Below, in pieces: positions 17,186 through 26,201 of a stretch of DNA of 64,000 nt. This DNA is from Bacillus sp. OV166. GTDB lineage: Bacteria > Bacillota > Bacilli > Bacillales > Cytobacillaceae. Under the pieces are notes generated by a model. The model saw only the letters and a list, made by a program, of their open reading frames with translations, was not told where the DNA came from and made no database searches. Position numbers and translations under genes: made by a program. The first letter of the stretch is position 1, and the number at the start of each line of letters is the position of its first letter. The DNA lies in NCBI RefSeq assembly GCF_900177675.1, contig NZ_FXWM01000001.1, positions 2,117,001-2,181,000 of the forward strand, in the 5' to 3' direction.

Positions 17186-17215
17186 AATACTATTTTTCGA
17201 TAAATATTACCATAA
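17186..17215 (+). promoter_or_regulatory. 30-bp conserved operator motif, copy 3 (AraC/GH3 divergent promoter)
   Basis: It begins AATACTATTT and ends ATTACCATAA, the same 30-bp length as copies 1 and 2. It lies between the AraC regulator and the GH3 gene, so it could serve autoregulation as well as GH3 control. Confidence 0.65.
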
Positions 17216-17247
17216 CTAACAACGAGAAATTAATACAATATAAAAAT

Positions 17248-17261
17248 AGAAAGCGTTTTCT
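17248..17261 (+). promoter_or_regulatory. cre-like palindrome before the GH3 gene
   Basis: AGAAAGCGTTTTCT is a near-perfect palindrome matching the cre core, with two outer mismatches, 24 bp before the GH3 start. Confidence 0.5.
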
Positions 17262-17285
17262 ATTAACCATACTAGGAGGTTCACA

Positions 17286-19586
17286 ATGCGAGATATCAAA
17301 CAATTAATTTCACAAATGACATTAGAAGAAAAAGCGAGCCTATGCTCTGGATTAGATTTCTGGCATTTAAAAGGGATTGAACGACTAGGGATTCCATCTC
17401 TTATGGTGACAGATGGGCCGCATGGTCTTCGCAAGCAGGCACAGGGTGCAGACCACTTAGGGATTTATAACAGTGTCCCGTCCACTTGTTTTCCGTCAGC
17501 TGCCGGAATGGCCAGCTCTTGGAATCGCGAACTCATTGAAAAAGTAGGGATAGCTCTAGGTGAGGAGTGCCAGGCAGAGGATGTTGCGGTTTTACTTGGA
17601 CCAGGAGTGAATATTAAGCGTTCACCGCTTTGTGGAAGAAACTTTGAGTATTTCTCTGAAGATCCTTATTTAGCTTCAGAAATGGCGGCCAACCATGTTA
17701 AAGGGGTTCAAAGCCAGGGAGTCGGAACATCTTTGAAACACTTTGCAGCTAATAACCAGGAGCACCGCAGGATGTCAACGGATGCTGTTGTTGATGAAAG
17801 AACATTACGCGAAATTTATTTGGCCAGTTTTGAAGGCGTGGTCAAACAGTCCCAGCCATGGACAGTTATGTGCTCCTACAACAAAGTAAACGGTGAATAC
17901 GCCTCTGAAAATGAATATTTGTTAAATGAGATTCTGAAAGATGAATGGGGTTTTGAAGGCTTTGTCGTTTCCGACTGGGGTGCGGTGAATGAACGTGCAG
18001 AAGGATTATCAGCCGGATTGGAACTTGAAATGCCATCTAGTAATGGCATCGGTGACCAAAAGATTGTCGACGCTGTGAAGAGTGGTAAACTGTCTGAAGA
18101 AAAACTCAATAAAGCAGTTGAACGATTATTGCGGATTATTTTTATGGCCGTTGATCATAAAAAAGAAAATGCTGTCTATGACAAAGATGCCCATCACCAG
18201 CTTGCCAGAGAAATGGCAAGGGAAAGCATGGTGTTATTAAAAAATGAAGAAGCAATTCTTCCGCTGAAAAAAGAAGGAACCATTGCCGTTATTGGAGAAT
18301 TTGCTAAAAAGCCAAGATATCAAGGCGGGGGAAGTTCTCATGTAAAACCGACAAAGCTTGAAAACATTGTGGAAGAAATCGAAAAAACTGCTGGTAAAAA
18401 CACGAATGTGTTATATGCTCAAGGATACAGTCTCGACTCTGACGAAATTGACGGAACGCTTCTTGCAGAAGCAAAAGAAGTGGCGGCTCAAGCTGATACG
18501 GTGATCCTTTTTGCCGGGCTTCCTGATCGGTATGAATCGGAAGGCTATGACCGCGAACATTTGCGCATGCCAGAAAACCACCGTCTATTAGTCGAAGCAG
18601 TAGCGGAAGTGAACCGCAATATCATTGTCGTGTTAAGCAACGGCTCACCGATTGAAATGCCATGGATTGGAAAAGTAAGAGGTATACTTGAAGCTTATTT
18701 AGGCGGACAAGCACTTGGAGGTGCCATCGCAGATTTATTATTTGGCGATGCAAATCCGAGCGGAAAATTGGCAGAATCGTTCCCTAAACAATTAAGCGAT
18801 AACCCTTCTTTCTTGAACTTCCCGGGAGAAGGCGACAAAGTGGAATACAAGGAAGGTATTTTTGTCGGTTATCGTTACTATGATACCAAAAAAGTTGAAC
18901 CGCAATTCCCGTTCGGATTTGGATTAAGCTACACTACTTTTGAATATAGCAATCTTTCAATCAGTCAAAAAGAGATTCAAGATACCGAAACGGTGGCAGT
19001 CAGTGTAACCGTTAAAAATACAGGTGATCGTGCTGGAAAAGAGATTGTGCAGCTTTACGTAAAAGATGTTAAGAGCAGTGTCAACAGACCTGAAAAAGAG
19101 CTGAAAGGCTTTGAAAAAGTAGACTTGCAGCCAGGTGAGGAAAAAACGGTTACGTTCTTATTAAATAAGCGAGCATTTGCTTACTATAATGTGGAAATGA
19201 AAGACTGGCATGTGGAAACAGGAGAGTTTGAAATTTTAGTAGGAGAATCGTCGCAAGAGATTGTCCTTAAAGATATCATCGTTGTTCAATCAACAGTTTC
19301 CATTAGAAAGCAGGTTCACCGCAATACCTTAATTGGTGATTTGCTGGCAGATCCAATTTTACTACCGTTAGCGACGGAATTATTAAATAAACACAATCCA
19401 TTCCCGAATTTAGGAGCAAATGAAGGGGATGCTGCCGAAATGATGGAAGCCATGATGAAATATATGCCTCTTCGTGCATTAGTCAACTTCAGCATGGGTG
19501 CGTTTACAGAAGAAATGCTAACAAATCTGATGGACGAATTAAATCGATTCTCGGGTAGTAATGAAACTAATTTTGTTAAGAAATAA
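17286..19586 (+). CDS. GH3 beta-glycosidase with C-terminal helical extension
   Basis: The protein has 766 residues and no signal peptide. The GH3 N-domain carries [12 protein letters not shown] and the nucleophile Asp230 in [15 protein letters not shown]. The GH3 C-domain and a fibronectin III-like domain (about 560-670, ending [17 protein letters not shown]) follow. Residues about 675-766 are an additional helical region ([20 protein letters not shown] onward) not part of ordinary GH3 enzymes; it resembles tails in the GH78 and apiosidase-like proteins here. Expected activity is beta-glucosidase or beta-xylosidase on short imported oligosaccharides. Its promoter carries the shared AraC-type operator and a cre-like site. 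Confidence 0.93.
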   Translation: MRDIKQLISQMTLEEKASLCSGLDFWHLKGIERLGIPSLMVTDGPHGLRKQAQGADHLGIYNSVPSTCFPSAAGMASSWNRELIEKVGIALGEECQAEDVAVLLGPGVNIKRSPLCGRNFEYFSEDPYLASEMAANHVKGVQSQGVGTSLKHFAANNQEHRRMSTDAVVDERTLREIYLASFEGVVKQSQPWTVMCSYNKVNGEYASENEYLLNEILKDEWGFEGFVVSDWGAVNERAEGLSAGLELEMPSSNGIGDQKIVDAVKSGKLSEEKLNKAVERLLRIIFMAVDHKKENAVYDKDAHHQLAREMARESMVLLKNEEAILPLKKEGTIAVIGEFAKKPRYQGGGSSHVKPTKLENIVEEIEKTAGKNTNVLYAQGYSLDSDEIDGTLLAEAKEVAAQADTVILFAGLPDRYESEGYDREHLRMPENHRLLVEAVAEVNRNIIVVLSNGSPIEMPWIGKVRGILEAYLGGQALGGAIADLLFGDANPSGKLAESFPKQLSDNPSFLNFPGEGDKVEYKEGIFVGYRYYDTKKVEPQFPFGFGLSYTTFEYSNLSISQKEIQDTETVAVSVTVKNTGDRAGKEIVQLYVKDVKSSVNRPEKELKGFEKVDLQPGEEKTVTFLLNKRAFAYYNVEMKDWHVETGEFEILVGESSQEIVLKDIIVVQSTVSIRKQVHRNTLIGDLLADPILLPLATELLNKHNPFPNLGANEGDAAEMMEAMMKYMPLRALVNFSMGAFTEEMLTNLMDELNRFSGSNETNFVKK

Positions 19587-19600
19587 GTAGATTACACCTT

Positions 19601-19642
19601 ATTTGCGCCCCTTCTCACTGAGTAGGGGGGCAAATAAATAAG
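19601..19642. terminator. Terminator after the GH3 gene
   Basis: TTATTTGCGCCCC pairs with GGGGGGCAAATAA (one mismatch) across a 13-base loop. The flanks are AT-rich. Confidence 0.75.
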
Positions 19643-19969
19643 ATATATTTTAGTTCAAATTACTCTGCTTAAAGTTTCTATAAGGAAAAGAATTCATTAT
19701 ATAAACTAAAATTTGTTTAGCGTGTTTAGTAGCAGGAAAAATTTTTGCTTGACCCAAAGAAATCCTAATGGAAAGGATTACAATAACCGCATTAAAAAAA
19801 ACAAATTTAAGCTGTCTCACAAGTTTATTTTAAAAATAAGTAACCCACGGAAAATTACATTCCGTGGGTTTTTGCCATGGCAACCAACAGGGGTTCAAAA
19901 TTCACCAATCGGAGTCTGTAAAGTTCCGAATAGAGGTTGTATTAAAACCAAATTTTGATTTAATCCTTC
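19643..19969. other. Intergenic region with a second hairpin, no supported gene
   Basis: A strong stem AACCCACGGAA / TTCCGTGGGTT followed by TTTTTG lies at about 19851-19877; it looks like a terminator on the plus strand. An 81-codon open frame (19713-19958) crosses this hairpin, lacks a ribosome site and shows no protein-like composition, so no gene is called. The stretch may be the remains of a lost gene. Confidence 0.5.
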
Positions 19970-21013
19970 CTAGTTTGTTTCTTTGTTTACTGCACATGAA
20001 TTCCTTTCAATGAGTTCTGTATCAACAAACAATTTTATTTTATCAGAGTCATTATTTTCAATCTGTCTAATTAGTTTTTCTACTGATAGTAATGCGATCC
20101 TGTCTTTTTTTACATGTATTGTCGTTAGTTCAGGAGTAATCACTTGTGATTCAAAAATGTTATCAAAGCCGATAACAGAAATGTCCTCCGGGACTTTTAT
20201 ACCTAATTCAGTGAGCGATTTAATTACGCTAATGGCCATATAATCCGCTTCACAAAATAAGGCAGTGGGTAATTGACCCATCCGTTTATTGATTTTTTCT
20301 TTAAAAGCATCTTGGGATGAAATCACTGTTGGGGATAATGAAAAGTAATTACTTTCGGCAATTTTTAAACCGTTTTCAGTGAGTGCTTGCAAAAAGCCTT
20401 TTTTCCTCATGTCAAAATTATACATTCTTGTATTTGACCCTACATAACCAATTTGCTGGTGTTCCAACTCCATTAAATATTGTCCTGCCTGGTACGCACC
20501 ATATACGTTGTTCATCACGACAAAGTTTACATCTAACGTTTCAAAACAAGTATCCAGGACAACGATATTTGGCTGTATGTCTGCAACTAGATTAATTTGC
20601 TCTGGCGTTAAGTTGGTACCTAACAATAATATGCCTGCCGATTTTTGTTCTTGTTCGAGCCTCGATACTTCTTCTTGAAGGCTTTCTATACTGATAGATG
20701 AAACCAACAGAGAATAACCACTGGAGCCGATTTGTTTGTCAAGATTATGAATTAACTCCATAAAAAAAGGGAGCGATTCATATTGCTCTGTTACTATTCC
20801 TGCATTTGTGCAAGCAATAAATCTCAATAATTTTGTGTTTGGCTGAAAATATTGATCAGCTTTAATAATAGGGCGCGGAATGTATCCATGTTCTTGTGCG
20901 ATTCGTAAGACTTTCTCGCGCGTTTTTTGACTTACCCCATTTTTTCCATTCAACGCCAGAGAGACAGCGGATTTTGAGACATTGGCTAATTTAGCAATAT
21001 CATCTATTTTCAT
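19970..21013 (-). CDS. LacI-family transcriptional repressor
   Basis: The protein has 347 residues. The N-terminal helix-turn-helix with hinge reads KIDDIAKLANVSKSAVSLALNGKNGVSQKTREKVLRIA. A periplasmic-binding-protein-like sensor domain follows, with PTALFCEADYMAISVIKSLTE and VPEDISVIGFDN. It is divergent from the isomerase operon and most likely represses it until a sugar or sugar phosphate of that pathway binds. A candidate operator is the TGAATGCGCTTTAT stretch at 21341-21354. The ribosome site AGGTAGGTG supports the start. Confidence 0.92.
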   Translation of the reverse strand: MKIDDIAKLANVSKSAVSLALNGKNGVSQKTREKVLRIAQEHGYIPRPIIKADQYFQPNTKLLRFIACTNAGIVTEQYESLPFFMELIHNLDKQIGSSGYSLLVSSISIESLQEEVSRLEQEQKSAGILLLGTNLTPEQINLVADIQPNIVVLDTCFETLDVNFVVMNNVYGAYQAGQYLMELEHQQIGYVGSNTRMYNFDMRKKGFLQALTENGLKIAESNYFSLSPTVISSQDAFKEKINKRMGQLPTALFCEADYMAISVIKSLTELGIKVPEDISVIGFDNIFESQVITPELTTIHVKKDRIALLSVEKLIRQIENNDSDKIKLFVDTELIERNSCAVNKETN

Positions 21014-21423
21014 AAATATAACACCTACCTAGTTGATAAAAGTACTGATCTGTTTTATAAACTTATTTCATTTGATTATAGCATAAGACAAGTTTTTTCA
21101 GTGGATGTTTAGTGAAAATAAATCAATTTATATACAAATATTCAGTAGTAATTCGGTAGTATTTATACGTTTCAAGAGAAAGTTCTTAAAATTGCTTAAA
21201 TAAAAAAAATTATATAAAACTAAGAAAACAACTAAATAAATTTATCAAAACAATTGACTGATAATTTAAATGTTGATATTATTGACTCAAGTAGTTTATA
21301 TAAGATAAATAAATTTAGTTTATTTAACATTTTTGTTTTTTGAATGCGCTTTATATAAAATGAGTGTTTTAGTATGTTTAGTTGAATTTTAGTTGATGTG
21401 AAATTGCTTAGGAGGCATAGGAA
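21014..21423. promoter_or_regulatory. Divergent promoter region between LacI gene and isomerase operon
   Basis: This is 410 bp of very AT-rich DNA. TTGACT at 21283 could be a -35 element with TATATAAGAT downstream. TGAATGCGCTTTAT at 21341 has the CG-centred core typical of LacI/CcpA operators. No coding capacity was seen. Exact promoter positions are uncertain. Confidence 0.4.
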
Positions 21424-22860
21424 ATGGAAAAGATTAAGCTTGGATTCGCACCCACTCGAAGATTTGTATTTAGTAAAGAAGATGCATTGAAGTTTAAACA
21501 ATTAATAAGAGAAAAAATAGAGAGCTTTGGATTGGAAATAGAAATCGTTGATTTAGAGGGGATTAATGAAGAAGGGTTGTTGCATGAACGATTAGAAGAA
21601 CCGGCCATTATTAAACGATTTAGAGATGCAGAAGTGGATGCTGTATTCTTCCCACACTGTAACTTTGGAACAGAGGATATTGTTGCACGAGTAGCAAAAG
21701 CAATTGGAAAACCTGTTTTACTTTGGGGTCCAAGGGATGAGGCTCCACTGGAAGATGGGATGCGTCTTCGTGATTCACAATGCGGAATTTTTGCAACTGG
21801 TAAAGTGCTAAGAAGATTTAATGTAAAGTTTACATATATTACGAATTGCAGTGTGGATAGCCCTGTTTTTGAACGCGGGTTTAAGAATTTTATTGGTGCA
21901 GCCAATGTTGTAAAGCAATTTACTAATCTACGAATCTTGCAAATATCGACTAGGCCCTCTGACTTTTGGTCTGTTATCTGCAATGAGGGTGAATTGTTAG
22001 AGACGTTTGGAATACAAATTCATCCGATCACTCTCGAAGAGTTGAAAAAAGGAACATTGAAGATAGAAAAGTCTGATAGCCCAGAATTAGATGAAGCAAT
22101 TGGCTATATCAAGGAAAAGCTTGATTGGAGTGGAGTAACAGAACAGGATGTCCGGCGAATCGCTTCATTAAAAGTAGCGATGAAACAAATGGCTGCAGAT
22201 ACAGGAAGTACAGCGATTGCGATTCAATGCTGGTCAACCTTACAAGATATTATTGGCATTATGCCATGTTTGGCAAATGCGATTTTGACAGACGAACAAA
22301 TCCCAGTAACCTGTGAAACAGATATACATGGTGCGATAACTTCCATTATGGTTCAAGCAGCTACATTAAATACAAAACCAACGTTTTTCGCAGATATTAC
22401 AGTACGTCATCCTGAAAATCCAAATGGAGAGTTATTATTCCACTGCGGAAATTTCCCTGTATCGTTAAGTGTAGAAGAAAAGCCAAAGCTAAACAAACAT
22501 TTCTTATTTGATGATCATTCTCCAGGAACTCATGAAGGAGAAATAAAGGGTGGAGAAATGACGCTTGCACGTTTTGACGGAGATCATGGTGAATATTCTA
22601 TCTTTCTTGGAAAAGCAAAGGGCATTGAAGGTCCATTCACCAGAGGTTCATACGTTTGGGTGGAAGTAAATGACTGGCCATTATGGGAAGAAAAGTTAGT
22701 GAAAGGACCATATATTCACCACTCAGTAGGTGTCCACGCGAACGTTATCCCGGTCCTGTTTGATGCATGTGAATATATTCCTGGGTTGAATCCTGATCCA
22801 GTAGATCCAACTGAAAGTGAAATTAGAGCATGGCTTCGTGGGAGCGACCTTAATAAATAA
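21424..22860 (+). CDS. L-fucose/L-arabinose isomerase-family sugar isomerase
   Basis: The protein has 478 residues, the length of the FucI/AraA-like family (COG2407) rather than the TIM-barrel xylose isomerases. Recognisable features are FFPHCNFGTEDIVARVAKAIGKPVLLWGPRDE early, AIQCWSTLQDIIGIMPC and ETDIHGAITSIMVQAAT in the middle (acidic metal ligands), and HHSVGVHANV near the end. It should interconvert an aldose and a ketose with a divalent metal. The following split transketolase and FGGY kinase, and the terminal apiosidase-like gene, suggest D-apiose to D-apulose as one candidate reaction; this family is not known to me as the standard apiose isomerase, so that is inference. Confidence 0.85.
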   Translation: MEKIKLGFAPTRRFVFSKEDALKFKQLIREKIESFGLEIEIVDLEGINEEGLLHERLEEPAIIKRFRDAEVDAVFFPHCNFGTEDIVARVAKAIGKPVLLWGPRDEAPLEDGMRLRDSQCGIFATGKVLRRFNVKFTYITNCSVDSPVFERGFKNFIGAANVVKQFTNLRILQISTRPSDFWSVICNEGELLETFGIQIHPITLEELKKGTLKIEKSDSPELDEAIGYIKEKLDWSGVTEQDVRRIASLKVAMKQMAADTGSTAIAIQCWSTLQDIIGIMPCLANAILTDEQIPVTCETDIHGAITSIMVQAATLNTKPTFFADITVRHPENPNGELLFHCGNFPVSLSVEEKPKLNKHFLFDDHSPGTHEGEIKGGEMTLARFDGDHGEYSIFLGKAKGIEGPFTRGSYVWVEVNDWPLWEEKLVKGPYIHHSVGVHANVIPVLFDACEYIPGLNPDPVDPTESEIRAWLRGSDLNK

Positions 22861-22877
22861 AGCTGGGGGTAAAAAGG

Positions 22878-23708
22878 ATGAGTAAAATTGAGTTTCTAAA
22901 ACGTAAAGCAACAGAAATTCGAATGGAACTGCTAAAAATGATTTATGAGTCGGGTACCGGTCATACAGGTGGCTCTCTTTCCAATACCGATATCTTAACG
23001 GTTCTTTACTATCATATTATGAATGTGGATCCAAAGAATTCTAAATGGGAAAATCGTGATCGATATATACAGAGTAAAGGGCATGCCGTTGAATCATACT
23101 GGGCGATATTAGCAGATAAGGGTTTTTTTCCAAAAGAGGAATTAAAAACATTCTCTCAATTTAATACAAGATTAATAGGTCACCCGAACAATAAAGTGCC
23201 TGGTGTAGAAATGAATACAGGTGCGTTGGGACATGGGTTGCCAATCTCAGTTGGTATGGCCTTGGCTGCCAAAATGGATGAAAAATCGTACCGAGTCTAT
23301 ACCTTAATGGGGGACGGCGAGCAGGCAGAAGGGTCAGTTTGGGAAGGGGCTATGGCTGCTTCACAGTACAAGCTGGATAATTTAGTCGCTATTATTGATC
23401 GCAATAGATTGCAAATAACAGGAAGTACCGAGGATGTTATGTCCCTTGAACCGTTAGGGGATAAATGGAGATCGTTTGGCTGGGAAGTCGTAGAAGTAGA
23501 TGGAAATAATATCGAACAGTTAGTAGAAGTTTTGAGCAATACGCCTAGAGTGAGCGGAAAACCAACGATGATTGTTGCCAATACAGTCAAAGGTAAGGGA
23601 ATTTCATTTGCTGAAAATGTAGCAAAATGGCATCATTACGTACCTAATAAAGAAGAATATGAATTAGCAATGGAAGAACTTTCAAAGCAACTGGAGGTGC
23701 TACAATGA
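22878..23708 (+). CDS. Transketolase-like, N-terminal (TPP-binding) subunit
   Basis: The protein has 276 residues and corresponds to the pyrophosphate-binding half of transketolase. It has the GHTGGSLSN start, RDRYIQSKGHAVESYWA and the TPP motif GDGEQAEGSVWEGAM ending at RNR. It functions with the next gene as one enzyme; the stop codon overlaps the next start in ATGA. Split transketolases of this kind include the apulose-4-phosphate transketolase AptA/AptB of D-apiose catabolism. The neighbourhood of isomerase, kinase and apiosidase-like gene fits that use, although a role in another ketose pathway is possible. Confidence 0.9.
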   Translation: MSKIEFLKRKATEIRMELLKMIYESGTGHTGGSLSNTDILTVLYYHIMNVDPKNSKWENRDRYIQSKGHAVESYWAILADKGFFPKEELKTFSQFNTRLIGHPNNKVPGVEMNTGALGHGLPISVGMALAAKMDEKSYRVYTLMGDGEQAEGSVWEGAMAASQYKLDNLVAIIDRNRLQITGSTEDVMSLEPLGDKWRSFGWEVVEVDGNNIEQLVEVLSNTPRVSGKPTMIVANTVKGKGISFAENVAKWHHYVPNKEEYELAMEELSKQLEVLQ

Positions 23709-24673
23709 CTAAAGAGGCTTTAAAAAGTGTAAAAGGAAATATGATCGCTAATCGTCAAGCTATCAGTGAGGTTTTAGAAGAATTAGCGAAAGAAAATAGA
23801 GATATTTTAGTCTTAACCAGTGATTCCAGAGGATCAGCTTCTCTTGTGAATTTTGGGAAAGAATTACCGCATCAAATTGTAGAGGTCGGAATTGCAGAAC
23901 AAAATCTCGTTGGGATTGCTTCGGGCTTGGCGGCTTCTGGTAAAAAACCATTTGTTGCATCACCTGCTTGTTTTTTAAGCATGAGAAGTATTGAACAAAT
24001 CAAAGTAGATGTTGCGTATTCCAATACAAATGTGAAACTAATCGGCATTAGCGGCGGCGTTAGTTATGGTGCACTAGGCATGTCTCACCATTCTCTCCAG
24101 GATCTCGCTGTGACCCGTGCTATTCCTGGTCTAGATGTAATGATGCCAGCGGATCGTCATGAGGCGAAAAAAATGATTAAAGCATTAGTTGAATATGATC
24201 GACCGGTATATCTTCGGATTGGTCGCAATCCAGTTGAAGATTCATATGTATCTGAAGACTATGAGTTTCAAATTGGTAAAGCAGTGACGATGAAAGAAGG
24301 AACAGATATAACCATTATTGCAACTGGCGAGACGGTCAGAATTGCATTAGATTCCGCAGAAGCCCTTCAACAGGAAGGAATCGATTGTCGGGTTATCAAT
24401 ATGCATACGATCAAACCGTTAGATAAGGAAGCAATTCTAAGGGCTGCTCAGGAAACAGGAAGAATTATCACCATCGAAGAGCATAGCATTTATGGCGGTT
24501 TAGGTTCAGCGGTAGCTGAGGTTGTTTCACAAAGCCACCCGATACCTGTCAAGATTCTTGGTCTGCCAGACGAACCAGCTGTTGCAGGAAAAACAGCTGA
24601 AGTGTTTGAACACTATGGATTAAGTGTAACCAATGTTAGGAAGATTGCCATGCAGATGGTGAATAATGGATGA
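23705..24673 (+). CDS. Transketolase-like, C-terminal (pyrimidine-binding) subunit
   Basis: The protein has 322 residues and carries the PYR and C-terminal domains of transketolase. Visible are TSDSRGSASLVNFGKELPHQIVEVGIAEQN with the catalytic Glu of the E-Q-N motif, MSHHSLQDLAVTRAIPG and the C-terminal IITIEEHSIYGGLGSAVAEV. It overlaps the N-terminal subunit by four bases (translational coupling), consistent with a 1:1 complex. In the apiose route the complex would transfer a two-carbon unit from apulose 4-phosphate to glyceraldehyde 3-phosphate. Confidence 0.9.
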   Translation: MTKEALKSVKGNMIANRQAISEVLEELAKENRDILVLTSDSRGSASLVNFGKELPHQIVEVGIAEQNLVGIASGLAASGKKPFVASPACFLSMRSIEQIKVDVAYSNTNVKLIGISGGVSYGALGMSHHSLQDLAVTRAIPGLDVMMPADRHEAKKMIKALVEYDRPVYLRIGRNPVEDSYVSEDYEFQIGKAVTMKEGTDITIIATGETVRIALDSAEALQQEGIDCRVINMHTIKPLDKEAILRAAQETGRIITIEEHSIYGGLGSAVAEVVSQSHPIPVKILGLPDEPAVAGKTAEVFEHYGLSVTNVRKIAMQMVNNG

Positions 24674-24682
24674 GGTGTTCCT

Positions 24683-26173
24683 ATGACAAACGAGAAATAT
24701 ATTCTTTCGATTGATCAAAGTACATCGGGAACAAAAGTATTGCTCGTTAATACGAGAGGACAAATAATTCATAAATGTGCTTTAAGTCATACACAATACT
24801 ATCCACACCCAGGATGGGTAGAGCATGATCCGGTTGAAATCTATGAAAATGTTAAAACACTGTTGGAAGAGATGGTTCAAACATCTGTCGTCTCACAAGA
24901 AAATTTAGTTGTTTTAGCGATTACAAATCAACGAGAAACGATAGTCGTTTGGGATAAAGAAACAGGAATCCCAGTTTATAATGCTATCGTTTGGCAATGT
25001 CGAAGAACGTCTGACAAATGCCAAGAGTTAAAAGAGCAGGGATATGAACATCTTATACAATCAAAAACTGGGTTAAAGGCAGATCCATATTTTTCTGCAT
25101 CTAAGGTAAAATGGATAATGGATCATGTAGATGGCGTCAAAGAAAGAGCAAGAGAAGGCGAGCTCCTACTTGGAACGATTGATAGCTGGCTCATCTGGAA
25201 ATTAACAGGCGGGAAAGTCCATGCAACCGATTATTCGAATGCAAGCCGAACACTTCTATTTAATATTCATACCCTTCAGTGGGATGATGAGTTGTTGGAA
25301 CTTTTTTGTATCCCAAAAGAAATGCTTCCTGAAGTAAAAGATTCCAATGAACTATTTGGTGTTACCGAGGATCCCGCTCTTCCGTTCACACAACTTCCTA
25401 TCTCAGGGATAATTGGAGATTCTCAAGGTGCTTTATTTGGGCAGAAATGTTTTGAGCCGGGCATGGCCAAAGCGACATATGGTACAGGCACTTCCGTACT
25501 GATGCAAACTGATGAATTGGTGGATGGTACCAATGGTTTAGTCACTTCCATTGCATGGGGAATGAATGGGAAAGTAAGTTATGCACTGGAAGGGATTATT
25601 AATAGTACCGGTGACACGATTAAATGGCTGAAGGATCAGCTCGAATTGATTGATGAAATTGATGAGGCTGAGCAGTTGGCAAGTTCTATATCAGATAATC
25701 AGGGTGTCTATCTTGTACCAGCTTTTGTAGGCTTAGGAGCTCCTTACTGGAAACCGTACACTCGTGCCGCAATTATGGGAATGAGCCGCAATACCGGAAA
25801 ACCACATATCGTGCGTGCAGCATTAGAAAGTATCGCTTATCAGGTTAAGGATATTATTGAACTGATGCAATCAGAATCCAATATTCAAATAAAAAGTGTA
25901 AAAGTGGATGGAGGCGCAACAAGCAACCGCTTCTTAATGCAATATCAAGCAGATATGTTGGATAGCGATGTTATTGCTTCAGAAGTAGCCGAACTATCTT
26001 CAATGGGTTCTGTTTATTTAGCGGGTTTAGGAGTCGGAATTTGGAAATCTAAAGATGAAATAAATAAACTTAATCAGGATCATGAATTGTATCGCCCTTT
26101 GATGACAAGTGATGTAAGAGATAAGTATTATCAAGGGTGGAAGCAGTCAGTAAATGGTGTTTTAGTATATTAA
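24683..26173 (+). CDS. FGGY-family carbohydrate kinase (glycerol kinase-like; candidate apulose kinase)
   Basis: The protein has 496 residues. The FGGY N-domain opens with YILSIDQSTSGTKVLLVN (phosphate-binding loop) and PGWVEHDP. SDQ/GDSQGALFGQKCFEPGMAKATYGTGTSVL and the C-domain VDGGATSNRFLMQYQADML are typical. Glycerol kinase is the nearest familiar name, but no glycerol genes are nearby; it sits directly behind the split transketolase and after the sugar isomerase. It most likely phosphorylates the ketose made by that isomerase, for example apulose, using ATP. Spacing is 9 bases from the upstream gene. Confidence 0.88.
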   Translation: MTNEKYILSIDQSTSGTKVLLVNTRGQIIHKCALSHTQYYPHPGWVEHDPVEIYENVKTLLEEMVQTSVVSQENLVVLAITNQRETIVVWDKETGIPVYNAIVWQCRRTSDKCQELKEQGYEHLIQSKTGLKADPYFSASKVKWIMDHVDGVKERAREGELLLGTIDSWLIWKLTGGKVHATDYSNASRTLLFNIHTLQWDDELLELFCIPKEMLPEVKDSNELFGVTEDPALPFTQLPISGIIGDSQGALFGQKCFEPGMAKATYGTGTSVLMQTDELVDGTNGLVTSIAWGMNGKVSYALEGIINSTGDTIKWLKDQLELIDEIDEAEQLASSISDNQGVYLVPAFVGLGAPYWKPYTRAAIMGMSRNTGKPHIVRAALESIAYQVKDIIELMQSESNIQIKSVKVDGGATSNRFLMQYQADMLDSDVIASEVAELSSMGSVYLAGLGVGIWKSKDEINKLNQDHELYRPLMTSDVRDKYYQGWKQSVNGVLVY

Positions 26174-26201
26174 ATAATTCTACCAGCTGGAGGTTATCAT
26201 T

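Noticed and set aside
19713..19958. 81-codon open frame between GH3 and LacI genes
   Set aside because: It has no ribosome site, crosses a strong terminator hairpin and shows no protein-like composition.
21408..21983. 191-codon open frame on the minus strand inside the isomerase gene
   Set aside because: It lies wholly antisense to a clearly conserved enzyme gene and has no recognisable motif.
24683..26173. Glycerol kinase glpK
   Set aside because: No glpF, glpD or glpP is nearby and the gene is embedded in a sugar isomerase-transketolase operon.
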